DNA from: Massilia sp. BJB1822
GTDB taxonomy: Bacteria > Pseudomonadota > Gammaproteobacteria > Burkholderiales > Burkholderiaceae_D
NCBI RefSeq assembly: GCF_013369485.1
Contig: NZ_JABWEB010000006.1
Location: 124,001 to 188,000 of the forward strand
Direction of reading: 5' to 3'
DNA length: 64,000 nucleotides
The position numbers and the translations under genes were made by a program. Position 1 is the first letter of the stretch. Every line of letters starts with the position of its first letter. The notes under the pieces are model-generated. The model did no database searches, was not told the origin of the DNA, and was given only the letters and a program-made list of their open reading frames with translations. Below are positions 7,981 to 17,397 of the stretch, in pieces.

Positions 7981-10047
7981 TTACTGGCCGGCAGGCTCCG
8001 CCGCGCCGTCCTGGCCGGCCGTTTCTGTGGCGGCGGCTTCGGCCGGGTCGGCGGCTTCCGCCACCGTTTCCTCCACCTGGGCCGGATCGTTCGCCTCGTC
8101 CACCAGATCGTCTTCCTCGAAGCCCACATCTTCGCTGGCCGTTTGCGTGACCGGCACTTCGCCCAGACGGGTTTCGATACTCAGGTCCACCTCGTCCCAG
8201 CGCAGCACGTCGAGCTTGACCTGGATGCCGCGCGCCAGCGACGGCATGCCCGGCAGGCGGATGACGAGCGGAATCTCGACCAGGCGCAGCACCTCGTCCT
8301 TGAGCACGACGGCATCGACTTCCTTGGCGTCTTCCTGGCCCAGCCAGCGCAGGCACCAGTAGCGTTCCATATTCGACTGGAAATCGGCATAGGCGGCGTA
8401 GGCGGCGTCAAAGGCGGAGACGATGGCGAACAGGTTGGCGTCCTTGTGCTTGAACGGGGCCACCAGCGGCGCCGTCACGCCATGCTCGGCGCAGGCCAGG
8501 ATCTGCCACTGATTGACCAGGTCGGTGTAGCGGCGCAGCGGCGAGGTGGACCAGGCATACTGGTCGACGCCCAGGCCCTGGTGCGGCGCGGCATGGGTCA
8601 GCATGCGCACCTGCATCTTGGCGGCCCAGCCGCCCACGCCCTGCCCCTGGCTGCGGTAAATGCCCGGCACACCATGGTCGTGCATCATCTTGCCCCAGGT
8701 GCTGTTGGCGAAGATCATCAGCTCGGCCACGATCTTGTCCAGCGGCGCGCCGCGCTTGCGGCGGCTGATGGTGACGACATCGTCTTCCACATAGAAGTTG
8801 AAGTCGACGCGGTTGTTCTGCTCGGGCTTCAGGCCGAAGGCTTCGCGCTTGACCATGCGGCCCTGCTCCAGCTGCTGGGCCCAGGCCCACAGCAGGGTCA
8901 GCTCGGCCTTGCGCGGGTATTCGCCGCTGCCGTCGGCCAGGCTTTCCTCGTTGACCACATCGTCCAGGTCGTTGTGGCGCAGGTTGTTGGCGATCGGCAC
9001 CAGCTCGGCGCGCGTTTCGGTGGCGATCACGCTCCAGTCGGCCGGATCGAGGGTGGCGTACAGCGACAAGGCCGGGCAGGTCTTGCCTTCGGCCAGGGTG
9101 AAGGCGTCGACAATGCTGTCGGGCAGCATGGTGATTTTGTCGCCCGGCATATACACAGTGGACATGCGGCCGCGCGCGATCTTGTCGATGGCGTCGTCGG
9201 GACGGATGCCCAGGCCCGGCGCGGCGATGTGGATGCCGACGCGCACCTTGCCGCCGTCCAGATGCACGACCGAGAAGGCGTCGTCGATCTCGGTGGTGGT
9301 CACGTCGTCGATGGAGAAGGCTTCAACGGCGGCCAGCGGCAGATTGGCAGGCGCTTGCGGCACGGCCAGCTCGGGGAAGCCGTGGCCTTTGGGGAAGTTC
9401 TCGAACAGGAACTTCGCCATATGCAGCTCTTTGGGCGAGACGATGCCGCCGGCCGCCAGCATCAGGCGCGGCGGCGTGGTGTGCAGCTCGTCGCAAGCCG
9501 CTTCCAGCGCCTTGTATTCGATGGTGTTCTTGTCCGGCTTGAACAGCAGCTGCTGCACGATGTTCTGCATCGAGGCCGGCAGCTGGTTCTGCTTGAGTTC
9601 ATCGACATACTGCTGCTGGATGATGGCTTGCTGCTTTTTCTTTTCGATGCCGGCCAGCGCCGCTTTCAGCGACTGCTCGGGCGCGGCCTTGTAGCGGCCG
9701 CGGCCCTTCTTATAGAAATAGATGGGCGAGGAGTGCAGGCTCAGGATCAGGCCGGCCGCTTCGTGCGCCAGCGGCGCGTGGCCGAAGTATTCGGCGCCCA
9801 GCTCGGCAAAGCCGAACTCTTCTTCACCCGCCACTTCCCACAGGAAGTCGAGGTCGATCTCGGCCGCCACGGCCTTGGCCTGTTCCAGCAGCTCGGCCGG
9901 ACCCGGTTTCTCAAACTGCAGCAGCACATCCTTGGTCTTCACCTTGTTGCGCTTGCCGCTGGCCATTTCCACCTGATAGGACTCGCCCGCCTGGGACAAG
10001 ACGGTGCCGACTTTGAAATCGCCGGATTCTTCAAAAAATACGTTCAT
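7981..10047 (-). CDS. RNB-domain exoribonuclease (RNase II/R family)
   Basis: 3'-5' exoribonuclease of the RNase II superfamily, 688 residues. The metal-binding region of the RNB domain is visible as S-I-D-D-V-T-T-T-E-I-D-D-A-F-S (about residues 250-265), with a further signature S-T-S-P-L-R-R-Y-T-D-L-V-N-Q in the C-terminal half. The protein ends in about 65 acidic, Ala/Glu/Asp-rich residues not expected in RNase II or R, and no clear lysine-rich tail or S1 domain is seen. It is shorter than RNase R. It lies 3 bases after ubiC in the same run. Confidence 0.92.
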   Translation of the reverse strand: MNVFFEESGDFKVGTVLSQAGESYQVEMASGKRNKVKTKDVLLQFEKPGPAELLEQAKAVAAEIDLDFLWEVAGEEEFGFAELGAEYFGHAPLAHEAAGLILSLHSSPIYFYKKGRGRYKAAPEQSLKAALAGIEKKKQQAIIQQQYVDELKQNQLPASMQNIVQQLLFKPDKNTIEYKALEAACDELHTTPPRLMLAAGGIVSPKELHMAKFLFENFPKGHGFPELAVPQAPANLPLAAVEAFSIDDVTTTEIDDAFSVVHLDGGKVRVGIHIAAPGLGIRPDDAIDKIARGRMSTVYMPGDKITMLPDSIVDAFTLAEGKTCPALSLYATLDPADWSVIATETRAELVPIANNLRHNDLDDVVNEESLADGSGEYPRKAELTLLWAWAQQLEQGRMVKREAFGLKPEQNNRVDFNFYVEDDVVTISRRKRGAPLDKIVAELMIFANSTWGKMMHDHGVPGIYRSQGQGVGGWAAKMQVRMLTHAAPHQGLGVDQYAWSTSPLRRYTDLVNQWQILACAEHGVTAPLVAPFKHKDANLFAIVSAFDAAYAAYADFQSNMERYWCLRWLGQEDAKEVDAVVLKDEVLRLVEIPLVIRLPGMPSLARGIQVKLDVLRWDEVDLSIETRLGEVPVTQTASEDVGFEEDDLVDEANDPAQVEETVAEAADPAEAAATETAGQDGAAEPAGQ

Positions 10048-10050
10048 GAT

Positions 10051-10656
10051 TTATTCGTCATTCTTAATAAGGTGGCCAGCTTGCGCCAGCGCCAGCACCG
10101 AAGGGAAGAACACTTCGGTGACCAGCAATAATCCATGGCGGCGCCGGTACAGGCGGCGCCGCGCGAACAGCACGGCCTGTTCGCTCAATTCAGCTTGCGT
10201 GGCCCCGGCCCAGGCGCGGCGCGCGCGCTGCGCCAGCGGATGGCTGGGCTGCAGGCGCGCGAACTGCAAATCGCTGCGCGCGACCAGGGGATCGGAAAAC
10301 AGCACCGTCGTCCCCAGCGGCCGTTCGCCGAGGGCGCCGAACAACGGCCAGTCAGCCGCCGTGGCCGATACCGGCACCACCGAATGGCCGAACACCACAG
10401 GCGTATTATCACACCGCAGCAGAACCTCGCGTTCCTGCACGCGGCCGGGACGCGCCAGGCCGACTGCCGCCGCCTCGTCGGCCAGGCAGGTGGCCGGATA
10501 CTGGTGCAGGCGCTGCAGGCGGAACGCCGCGCTGCGCGCGCTCAGCTTGACGGTCAGCGAGCCGGTGTCGGTCAGCCAGTGGCGCAGCGCCAGGGGGGCG
10601 CCGACGGCGTTCGCGTGGTTGTGCCAGCGGGTCAGGCGTAAGGATGGTCCTCTCAC
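10051..10656 (-). CDS. ubiC: Chorismate pyruvate-lyase
   Basis: Forms 4-hydroxybenzoate from chorismate, the first step of ubiquinone synthesis; 201 residues. Typical features are the early L-R-H-W-L-T-D-T-G-S-L-T segment, a central V-Q-E-R-E-V-L-L-R-C stretch and the late L-F-S-D-P-L-V-A-R-S region. It begins with GTG overlapping the yqiA stop as GTGA and ends three bases before the RNB nuclease gene, so the three are probably translated in series. Confidence 0.88.
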   Translation of the reverse strand: MRGPSLRLTRWHNHANAVGAPLALRHWLTDTGSLTVKLSARSAAFRLQRLHQYPATCLADEAAAVGLARPGRVQEREVLLRCDNTPVVFGHSVVPVSATAADWPLFGALGERPLGTTVLFSDPLVARSDLQFARLQPSHPLAQRARRAWAGATQAELSEQAVLFARRRLYRRRHGLLLVTEVFFPSVLALAQAGHLIKNDE

Positions 10657-11246
10657 TGGACACCGCCGGCCGGGTGGGCGTCGATGCCGCAGAACGCCAA
10701 CACGTCCGTCAGGTATGCCGCATATTCCGTGATGCTGTGATCGCTGCCCTGGATGATGTGCTGGCGCGCGCCCGCATAGTGCGCCACCATGTCGCGGTAA
10801 TCCAGCACTTCGTCGCCGGTGGCGCCGATCAGGAAGTAGCGCTCGGGCCGGCTGATGCGCGGCACAGCCAGCGCGCGCAGCTCCTCGATATAGTCGCGCT
10901 TGAATTCAAACGGCTTGTCCGAATGGTATTCGGTGCTCACGCCGACGTATTTCTCCAGGTCTTTCAAGGGGGCGGTGGCTGGGTTCAGCAACACGGCGCG
11001 GCAGCCGAGGCGCTCGGCCATCCAGGTCGCGTAATAGCCGCCCAGCGAGGAGCCGACGATGGCCAACTCGCCGGCGGGCACCTCGCGCACCAGACCGAAG
11101 GCCAGTTCCAAGGCCAGCTTGGGCGAGGCGGGCAATTGGGGCGCGAGGAACTCCGCGCCGCGGCCCAGCTGCGCCATGCGCTCGCCCGTCAGCCGCGCCT
11201 TCATCGACAGCGGCGAGGAGCGGAAGCCATGCAGATACAGAATCAT
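10653..11246 (-). CDS. yqiA: YqiA-type alpha/beta hydrolase (esterase)
   Basis: 197 residues, UPF0227/YqiA family of small alpha/beta hydrolases. Visible motifs are the opening L-Y-L-H-G-F-R-S-S-P, the nucleophile elbow G-S-S-L-G-G, and the late G-S-D-H-S-I segment with the catalytic His. The start overlaps the mpl stop as ATGA. The natural substrate is not known from sequence; E. coli YqiA is a broad esterase. Confidence 0.9.
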   Translation of the reverse strand: MILYLHGFRSSPLSMKARLTGERMAQLGRGAEFLAPQLPASPKLALELAFGLVREVPAGELAIVGSSLGGYYATWMAERLGCRAVLLNPATAPLKDLEKYVGVSTEYHSDKPFEFKRDYIEELRALAVPRISRPERYFLIGATGDEVLDYRDMVAHYAGARQHIIQGSDHSITEYAAYLTDVLAFCGIDAHPAGGVQ

Positions 11247-12613
11247 GGGGCCAAAGCCTCCAGCAATTTCTGGTGGACGCCGCCGAAGCCGCCATTGCTC
11301 ATGACCACGATATGGTCGCCGGGACGGGCCTGGGCCGCAATCGCCTTCACCATCAGGTCGATGTCTTCGTAAGCGCCAGCCACTTCGCCCATCGGCGCCA
11401 GCGCCGTGCCCAGGCTCCAGCCCAGGGCTTTTTCGCTGCCGAAGCCGAAGACCAGGTCGGCCTCTACCAGGCTGCCCGGCAAGGCATCCTTCATCGCGCC
11501 CAGCTTCATGGTGTTGGAACGCGGCTCCAGCACGGCCAGGATGCGGCTGTGCTTGCCGATCTTCTGGCGCAGGCCGCCGACGGTGGTGGCGATGGCGGTG
11601 GGGTGGTGGGCGAAATCGTCATAAACAGTAATCCCGTTGACGGCGCCGCGCACTTCCATGCGGCGCTTGACGCTCTGGAAGCTTTCCAGCGCCTTCGCGG
11701 CCTGGGCCACTGGCACGCCCACATGGCGGGCGGCGGCGATCGCGGCCAAAGCATTGGCCCGGTTGTGGCCGCCCGTGAGCTGCCAGTGGATGGTGGCGGC
11801 GTGCTCGCCGCGGAAGACGACGTCGAAACTGCCGTCTTCATGTTCTTTCATGGCCCAATCGCGCCCCGCCACGCGGCCGAAGCTTTCCTTTTCGCTCCAG
11901 TAGCCGCGCTTCAGCACGCGTTCCAGCGAAGCTTCGTCACCGTTCACAATGAGGCGGCCGATGCCGGGCACGGTGCGCACCAGGTGGTGGAATTGGGTTT
12001 CAATCGCGCCCAGATCGGGGAAGATGTCGGCGTGATCGTATTCCAGATTATTCAGGATGGCGGTTTTCGCGTGGTAGTGCACGAATTTGCTGCGCTTGTC
12101 GAAGAAGGCGGTGTCGTACTCGTCCGCTTCGATGACGAAGAAATCGGAATCGGCGCCTTTGCCGCTCAATCGGGCCGAGATGCCGAAGTTCATGGGCACG
12201 CCGCCGATCAGGAAGCCGGGCGCGTAGCCAGCGTCTTCCAAGATCCAGGCCAGCATGGCCGAGGTGGTGGTCTTGCCGTGCGTGCCGGCCACGGCCAGCA
12301 CCCATTTATGGCGCAGAATATGTTCGCCGATCCACTGCGGGCCGGAGACATAGGGCAGGCTGCGGTTGAGGATTTCCTCGACCAGCGGATTGCCGCGCGA
12401 GACAACATTGCCAATCACATACAGGTCCGGCTTGAGTTCGATCTGTTCCGGCCCGAAGCCCTGGATCAGCTCGATGCCCTGGGCTTCCAGCTGGGTGCTC
12501 ATGGGGGGATAGACGTTGGCGTCGCAGCCGGTAACGCGGTGGCCGGCTTCTTTGGCAAGTACGGCGAGGCCGCCCATAAAGGTGCCGCAGATGCCAAGTA
12601 TATGAATGTGCAT
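11243..12613 (-). CDS. mpl: Murein tripeptide ligase (wall recycling)
   Basis: Mur ligase that attaches recycled L-Ala-gamma-D-Glu-meso-Dap to UDP-MurNAc; 456 residues. The N-terminus H-I-L-G-I-C-G-T-F-M-G-G is the Mpl form of the nucleotide loop, which separates it from MurC. The ATP site G-T-H-G-K-T-T-T and the later H-N-R-A-N-A-L-A-A and D-F-A-H-H-P-T-A segments are present. It is the first gene of the minus-strand run ending at mtgA and is divergent, with a 94-base gap, from the 12708 gene. Confidence 0.96.
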   Translation of the reverse strand: MHIHILGICGTFMGGLAVLAKEAGHRVTGCDANVYPPMSTQLEAQGIELIQGFGPEQIELKPDLYVIGNVVSRGNPLVEEILNRSLPYVSGPQWIGEHILRHKWVLAVAGTHGKTTTSAMLAWILEDAGYAPGFLIGGVPMNFGISARLSGKGADSDFFVIEADEYDTAFFDKRSKFVHYHAKTAILNNLEYDHADIFPDLGAIETQFHHLVRTVPGIGRLIVNGDEASLERVLKRGYWSEKESFGRVAGRDWAMKEHEDGSFDVVFRGEHAATIHWQLTGGHNRANALAAIAAARHVGVPVAQAAKALESFQSVKRRMEVRGAVNGITVYDDFAHHPTAIATTVGGLRQKIGKHSRILAVLEPRSNTMKLGAMKDALPGSLVEADLVFGFGSEKALGWSLGTALAPMGEVAGAYEDIDLMVKAIAAQARPGDHIVVMSNGGFGGVHQKLLEALAP

Positions 12614-12707
12614 ATTGAATAGTGCGCAGGCGAATGGATCAAGACAGCGATTTTACCTGAGCCGGCGGCTTTTTCGCGGGTCGGCTAATCAGGGTATCAT
12701 TCTGCGT

Positions 12708-13352
12708 ATGATGCAAAACCCTTATGACGAAGGCCAGCAGCTGCGGGCCGAGATCGCTGCCACAGCCGCGCGCCTGATCGCCCAGGACGGCGCCGACTAT
12801 GCCACGGCCAAGCGCAAGGCCGCGCGCCTGGTGCTGGGCGAGGCCCAGGCCCAGTCGCGCCAGAGTTTGCTTCCTGATAATAATCAGATCGAAGAAGAGT
12901 TGCGTCTGTATCAATCCCTGTTCCAGGCCGACACCCAGCCGGCGCGCCTGTTCCGCCTGCGCAGCCTGGCACTGCAGCTGATGGAAGAGCTGGAACACTA
13001 CCATCCCTGCCTGACCGGCGCCGTGCTCAACGGCACCGCCGGCCCGCATGACGACATCCATCTGCAATTGTTCGCCGACAGCGCCAAGGAAGTGCAGATC
13101 TTCCTGCTGAATAAGGGATGGAATATAGATATATCGGAGACACCCCACTTCAAGGGGCCGCGCTACGATCCGGTCGAGACCGCCAGTTTCCTGTGGCGGC
13201 AAGAAGGCGTGCACCTCGCCATCTATGAGCTGGACGATCTGCGCGGCGCAATGAAGCCCCGTAGCGACGGCAGGCCGCTGCGCGCCGATCTCGGCGGCGT
13301 CCGCGCCCTGCTGCTCGCCTCCACCCATCCCTCGCAAGAAGAAAAATCATGA
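12708..13352 (+). CDS. Nucleotidyltransferase-like protein of unknown function
   Basis: 214 residues from the first of two adjacent ATG codons (second at 12711). The N-terminal third is helical and charged. The centre has N-G-T-A-G-P-H-D-D-I-H-L followed by an F-L-L-N-K-G-W strand, which resembles the G-S...D-I-D core of a minimal nucleotidyltransferase fold in degenerate form. Its stop overlaps the tlpA start as ATGA. I recall uncharacterised homologues at this place in Burkholderiales, between mpl and tlpA. The biochemical role is unknown. Confidence 0.75.
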   Translation: MMQNPYDEGQQLRAEIAATAARLIAQDGADYATAKRKAARLVLGEAQAQSRQSLLPDNNQIEEELRLYQSLFQADTQPARLFRLRSLALQLMEELEHYHPCLTGAVLNGTAGPHDDIHLQLFADSAKEVQIFLLNKGWNIDISETPHFKGPRYDPVETASFLWRQEGVHLAIYELDDLRGAMKPRSDGRPLRADLGGVRALLLASTHPSQEEKS

Positions 13353-13897
13353 AGAAGAAAACCCTGCTCGCTTATTCCGTGATTGCCGTGCTGTTCGCCG
13401 CCGCTGGCGCCTGGGTCGGCGTCAACAAGAAGCCGCCGGCGCCGCCCATCACCCAGACCGTGCAGCCGGGCGTGACCGGACCGGTGCAAGCCCTGTTCAG
13501 CCAGACCATGGCCGACGCCGCCGGCAGCCAGCAAGCCTTGTCGCAATGGAAAGGCAAGACCCTGGTGGTGAATTTCTGGGCGCCCTGGTGCGGTCCCTGC
13601 GTACAGGAGATGCCGGAACTGTCCGAGCTGCAGACCGCGAGCAGCGGCAAGAACCTGCAAATCATCGGCATCGGCATTGACTCGCCCGCCAATATTGCCG
13701 AATTTGCCAAGAAATTCCACATCACGTATCCGGTCTATGTGGCCGGCATCGGCGGCACGGACTTGTCGCGCCAGTTCGGCAATCAGCAAGGCGGCCTGCC
13801 CTATACCGTCGTGATTGGCGCGGATGGCGAGGTCAAGAAGACCTATCTGGGGCGCCTGAAGTTCGATCAGCTGCGTGCCGATCTGGCAGCAATGTAG
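13349..13897 (+). CDS. TlpA/ResA-type periplasmic thioredoxin
   Basis: 182-residue membrane-anchored thiol-disulfide protein. An uncleaved signal anchor (about residues 5-24) precedes a thioredoxin domain with F-W-A-P-W-C-G-P-C and the cis-Pro in G-G-L-P-Y-T-V-V-I. Such proteins usually act as reductants for cytochrome c apo-proteins or other periplasmic targets; the true partner is not shown here. The start is coupled to the upstream gene by an ATGA overlap, and aroQ follows after 83 bases. Confidence 0.92.
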   Translation: MKKKTLLAYSVIAVLFAAAGAWVGVNKKPPAPPITQTVQPGVTGPVQALFSQTMADAAGSQQALSQWKGKTLVVNFWAPWCGPCVQEMPELSELQTASSGKNLQIIGIGIDSPANIAEFAKKFHITYPVYVAGIGGTDLSRQFGNQQGGLPYTVVIGADGEVKKTYLGRLKFDQLRADLAAM

Positions 13898-13980
13898 TCA
13901 TTTCTGCAATACATTTTTACTTGCCATTGCTCACGCTTGGCGGCAAAATGCGGAACTTTCGCAGAAAACGGTCAGGAAAC

Positions 13981-14418
13981 ATGGCAAAAAACCTCCTACT
14001 GCTCAACGGCCCCAATTTGAATCTGCTGGGGACGCGCGAGCCTGAGGTCTACGGTGCAAGCACCCTGGCCGAGGTCGAGCAAGCCGCCCAGGCACAAGCC
14101 GCGGCGGCTGGCGCAAGCCTGGCCTGTTTCCAGAGTAACCATGAAGGGGCACTGATCGACCGCATCCATGCAGCCCGGTCCGAGGGCGTGGATGGCATCA
14201 TCATCAATCCGGGCGGCCTGACCCATACCAGCGTCGCCCTGCGCGACGCCCTGGCCGGGGTCGCCATCCCCTTTATTGAAGTCCATATTTCCAATATTTA
14301 TCAGCGCGAAGAGTTTCGCCACCACTCTTTCCTCAGTGCAATTGCGCAGGGCACGATCTGCGGCCTGGGCATCGAAGGATACCGGCTAGCCATCGACTTT
14401 GCGCTTAAAAAGCGTTAA
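13981..14418 (+). CDS. aroQ: Type II 3-dehydroquinate dehydratase
   Basis: Third step of the shikimate pathway; dodecameric cytoplasmic enzyme, 145 residues. Conserved elements: [18 protein letters not shown] with the catalytic Tyr, [10 protein letters not shown], the [12 protein letters not shown] loop, and V-H-I-S-N-I with the catalytic His, followed by R-E-E-F-R-H-H-S. The ATG at 13981 gives the standard N-terminus; an upstream in-frame ATG adds unrelated residues. Confidence 0.97.
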   Translation: MAKNLLLLNGPNLNLLGTREPEVYGASTLAEVEQAAQAQAAAAGASLACFQSNHEGALIDRIHAARSEGVDGIIINPGGLTHTSVALRDALAGVAIPFIEVHISNIYQREEFRHHSFLSAIAQGTICGLGIEGYRLAIDFALKKR

Positions 14419-14508
14419 TCTACGCGATCTGCACGCATTTAGCGCGGAACTTCCCACAAGGAAACATCCGCACTCAACTTATAAAACAAGATACCCAGGG
14501 AGTCTCAG

Positions 14509-14988
14509 ATGGATCTACGCAAGCTCAAGACCTTGATTGACTTGGTTGCCGAATCGGATATTGCAGAACTCGAAGTAACCGAAGGCGAGAGCAAAGTTCG
14601 CATCGTCAAATCCTCCGCCACGCCGCAGAACCAGGTCGTGATGATGCAGCCGCAAGCCATGCCGGCCCACTTCGCGCCAGCCGCCGCCCCGGTAGCCGCC
14701 CCTGTCGCTGGCGCCGCGCCGGCCGCCAGCGTTGCCGCCGCCGCCGAACCGAGCGGCCACGTGGTGAAATCGCCCATGGTCGGCACCTTCTACCGCTCCT
14801 CCGCCCCTGGCAATCCCGCTTTCGTCGAAGTGGGCCAGACCATCAAGGAAGGCGATACCCTGTGCATCATCGAAGCGATGAAGCTGCTCAATGAAATCGA
14901 CTCGGAAAAAGCCGGTGTCGTGACCCAGATTCTGGTGGAAAACGGCCAGCCGGTCGAGTTCGGCCAACCCCTGTTCGTGATCGGCTAA
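14509..14988 (+). CDS. accB: Biotin carboxyl carrier protein of acetyl-CoA carboxylase
   Basis: 159 residues; carries the biotin on which CO2 rides in the first step of fatty acid synthesis. N-terminal dimer/partner region, an Ala/Pro-rich flexible linker (about residues 50-80), and a C-terminal biotinyl domain with E-A-M-K-L-L-N in which K125 is the biotinylation site. GGGAG lies upstream of the ATG. accC follows after a 100-base gap with no visible feature. Confidence 0.97.
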   Translation: MDLRKLKTLIDLVAESDIAELEVTEGESKVRIVKSSATPQNQVVMMQPQAMPAHFAPAAAPVAAPVAGAAPAASVAAAAEPSGHVVKSPMVGTFYRSSAPGNPAFVEVGQTIKEGDTLCIIEAMKLLNEIDSEKAGVVTQILVENGQPVEFGQPLFVIG

Positions 14989-15088
14989 GTGCGGCGCGCG
15001 GCCCGATCGGCCGCCTCCCCCACCTGCCCCATCCCCATCTACAAGGCGCGTCCGGTTCGCCGGATGCCCGCAAACATACGAACCTGCC

Positions 15089-16447
15089 ATGTTTGAAAAA
15101 ATCCTCATTGCCAACCGCGGTGAAATTGCCCTGCGTATCCAGCGCGCTTGCCGCGAACTGGGCATCAAGACGGTTGTGGTCCATTCGGAAGCCGATAAAG
15201 ACGCCAAGTACGTCAAGCTGGCCGACGAGTCCGTGTGCATCGGACCGGCCGCCTCCTCGCTCAGCTATCTGAACATGCCCGCCATCATCAGCGCGGCGGA
15301 AGTGACGGACGCCGAAGCGATCCACCCCGGCTATGGCTTCCTGTCGGAAAACGCCGACTTCGCCGAGCGCGTGGAAAAATCCGGTTTTGTCTTCATCGGT
15401 CCCCGTTCCGACTCGATCCGCATGATGGGCGACAAGGTCTCGGCGAAACAGGCCATGATCAAGGCCGGCGTGCCCTGCGTGCCAGGTTCGGACGGCGCTT
15501 TGCCGGACGATCCGAAGGCGATCGTGCAAATTGCGCGCAAGGTCGGGTATCCGGTGATCATCAAGGCCGCTGGCGGCGGCGGTGGCCGCGGCATGCGCGT
15601 GGTACATACCGAAGCGGCGCTGCTGAATGCCGTGACCATGACCAAGAGCGAAGCCGGCGCCGCTTTCGGCAATCCCGAAGTGTATATGGAGAAGTTCCTG
15701 GAAAATCCGCGCCACGTGGAAATCCAGATTCTGGCCGACGAGCATAAGAACGCCGTCTGGCTGGGCGAGCGCGACTGCTCCATGCAGCGCCGCCACCAGA
15801 AAGTCATCGAGGAAGCGCCGGCCCCCGGCATTCCACGCAAGCTGATCGAGAAGATCGGCGACCGCTGCGCTGAAGCTTGCCGCAAGATCGGCTACCGCGG
15901 CGCGGGCACCTTCGAGTTCCTGTACGAGAACGGCGAGTTCTACTTCATCGAGATGAACACCCGCGTCCAGGTGGAACACCCGGTCACCGAAATGATCACC
16001 GGCATCGACATCGTGCAGGAACAGATCCGCATCGCCTGCGGCGAGAAGCTGCGCTTCCGCCAGCGCGACGTGATGCTGTCCGGCCACGCCATCGAGTGCC
16101 GCATCAATGCCGAAGACCCGTTCAAGTTCACTCCCTCGCCCGGCCGCATCACCGCCTGGCACACCCCGGGCGGCCCCGGCGTGCGCGTGGACTCGCATTC
16201 CTATGCGGGTTACTATGTACCGCCGCACTACGACTCGATGATCGGCAAGCTGATTACCTATGGCGCCACGCGCGAACAGGCTATCCGCCGCATGCAGATC
16301 GCCCTGTCCGAGATGGTGGTGGAAGGCATCCTGACCAATATCCCGCTGCACCGCGAGCTGATGGTCGATGCCCGCTTCATCGAAGGCGGCACCAATATCC
16401 ATTATCTGGAGCAGAAACTGGCCGAAATGCCGAAGGCGGGTTCATGA
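15089..16447 (+). CDS. accC: Biotin carboxylase of acetyl-CoA carboxylase
   Basis: ATP-grasp enzyme that carboxylates the biotin of AccB; 452 residues, standard length. Starts with [16 protein letters not shown] and shows the glycine-rich lid [11 protein letters not shown], the E-x-R-D-C-S-x-Q-R-R segment and the F-I-E-M-N-T-R-x-Q-V-E-H metal/bicarbonate region. Its stop overlaps the prmA start as ATGA, so the two are translationally coupled. Confidence 0.98.
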   Translation: MFEKILIANRGEIALRIQRACRELGIKTVVVHSEADKDAKYVKLADESVCIGPAASSLSYLNMPAIISAAEVTDAEAIHPGYGFLSENADFAERVEKSGFVFIGPRSDSIRMMGDKVSAKQAMIKAGVPCVPGSDGALPDDPKAIVQIARKVGYPVIIKAAGGGGGRGMRVVHTEAALLNAVTMTKSEAGAAFGNPEVYMEKFLENPRHVEIQILADEHKNAVWLGERDCSMQRRHQKVIEEAPAPGIPRKLIEKIGDRCAEACRKIGYRGAGTFEFLYENGEFYFIEMNTRVQVEHPVTEMITGIDIVQEQIRIACGEKLRFRQRDVMLSGHAIECRINAEDPFKFTPSPGRITAWHTPGGPGVRVDSHSYAGYYVPPHYDSMIGKLITYGATREQAIRRMQIALSEMVVEGILTNIPLHRELMVDARFIEGGTNIHYLEQKLAEMPKAGS

Positions 16448-17379
16448 GCTGGACTGAAATCGTTATCGAAGTCGCACGCGACCACGCCGAGGCACTGTCC
16501 GACGCGCTGATGGAAGCGGGTGCCCTCTCCGTCTCGGTGGAGGATGCCGACGAAGGCACCGACGCCGAGAAACCCCTGTTCGGCGAGCCGGGCATGGAAC
16601 CGGAAGAAGCGGCCTGGGACCACAGCCGCGTGGTGGCGCTGACCGACGTCGATGCCGACCAGGCCGCCATCGTGGCCGAAGCCGCCGCGGCCATCGGCCT
16701 GGCGGACCTGCCCAAATTCTCGCTGCGCCCGGTGGCGGACGAGGATTGGGTGCGTCTGACCCAATCGCAGTTCGAACCCATCCACATCGGCAAGAATATC
16801 TGGGTGGTGCCGAGCTGGCACGAAGCGCCCGACGCCAACGCCCTGATCCTGGAACTGGACCCGGGCCTGGCCTTCGGCACTGGCAGCCATCCGACCACCC
16901 GTCTCTGCATGGAGTGGCTGGAAGCGCATCCGGCGCCCGGCAAGACCGTGCTCGATTACGGCTGCGGCTCCGGCATCCTGGCCATGGTGGCGCGCAAGCT
17001 GGGCGCCACCCCGGTGGCGGGTGTGGACATCGATCCACAGGCGATCGAATCGGCGCGCGACAATGCGCAGCGCAACCAGGTGGCCGATATCGCCTTCTTC
17101 CTGCCCGATGAATTCGCCAAATCCGCCCACGCCGAGCAGCGTTTCGACGTGGTGGTGGCGAATATCCTGTCCTCGCCGCTGAAGCTGATGGCGCCGATGC
17201 TGTCCGGCCGCGTGGCCGAGGGCGGTTCCCTGATCCTGTCCGGCGTGCTGGCGCGCCAGGCCGAGGAAGTGGCGGCTGCTTATGCGCCCTTCATCAAGCT
17301 GGGCGTCTGGGCCGAGCAGGATGGCTGGGTCGCCCTGCATGGCCGCCTGGGCAGCGATATCGTTCCACCCGCACGCTAA
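16444..17379 (+). CDS. prmA: Ribosomal protein L11 methyltransferase
   Basis: SAM-dependent trimethylation of ribosomal protein L11; 311 residues. The N-terminal L11-binding domain is followed by [13 protein letters not shown], the SAM loop [12 protein letters not shown] and the N-I-L-S-S-P-L catalytic-type motif. The ATG at 16444 overlaps the accC stop; an open frame continues upstream inside accC but does not match the family. Confidence 0.96.
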   Translation: MSWTEIVIEVARDHAEALSDALMEAGALSVSVEDADEGTDAEKPLFGEPGMEPEEAAWDHSRVVALTDVDADQAAIVAEAAAAIGLADLPKFSLRPVADEDWVRLTQSQFEPIHIGKNIWVVPSWHEAPDANALILELDPGLAFGTGSHPTTRLCMEWLEAHPAPGKTVLDYGCGSGILAMVARKLGATPVAGVDIDPQAIESARDNAQRNQVADIAFFLPDEFAKSAHAEQRFDVVVANILSSPLKLMAPMLSGRVAEGGSLILSGVLARQAEEVAAAYAPFIKLGVWAEQDGWVALHGRLGSDIVPPAR

Positions 17380-17397
17380 GGTTCCCTCCTTAACGCG

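Noticed and set aside
7363..10131. 922-codon open frame on the plus strand opposite the RNB nuclease and tonB-like genes
   Set aside because: It is the mirror of well-recognised minus-strand genes in GC-rich DNA; its product is Arg/His/Gly-rich without any known motif.
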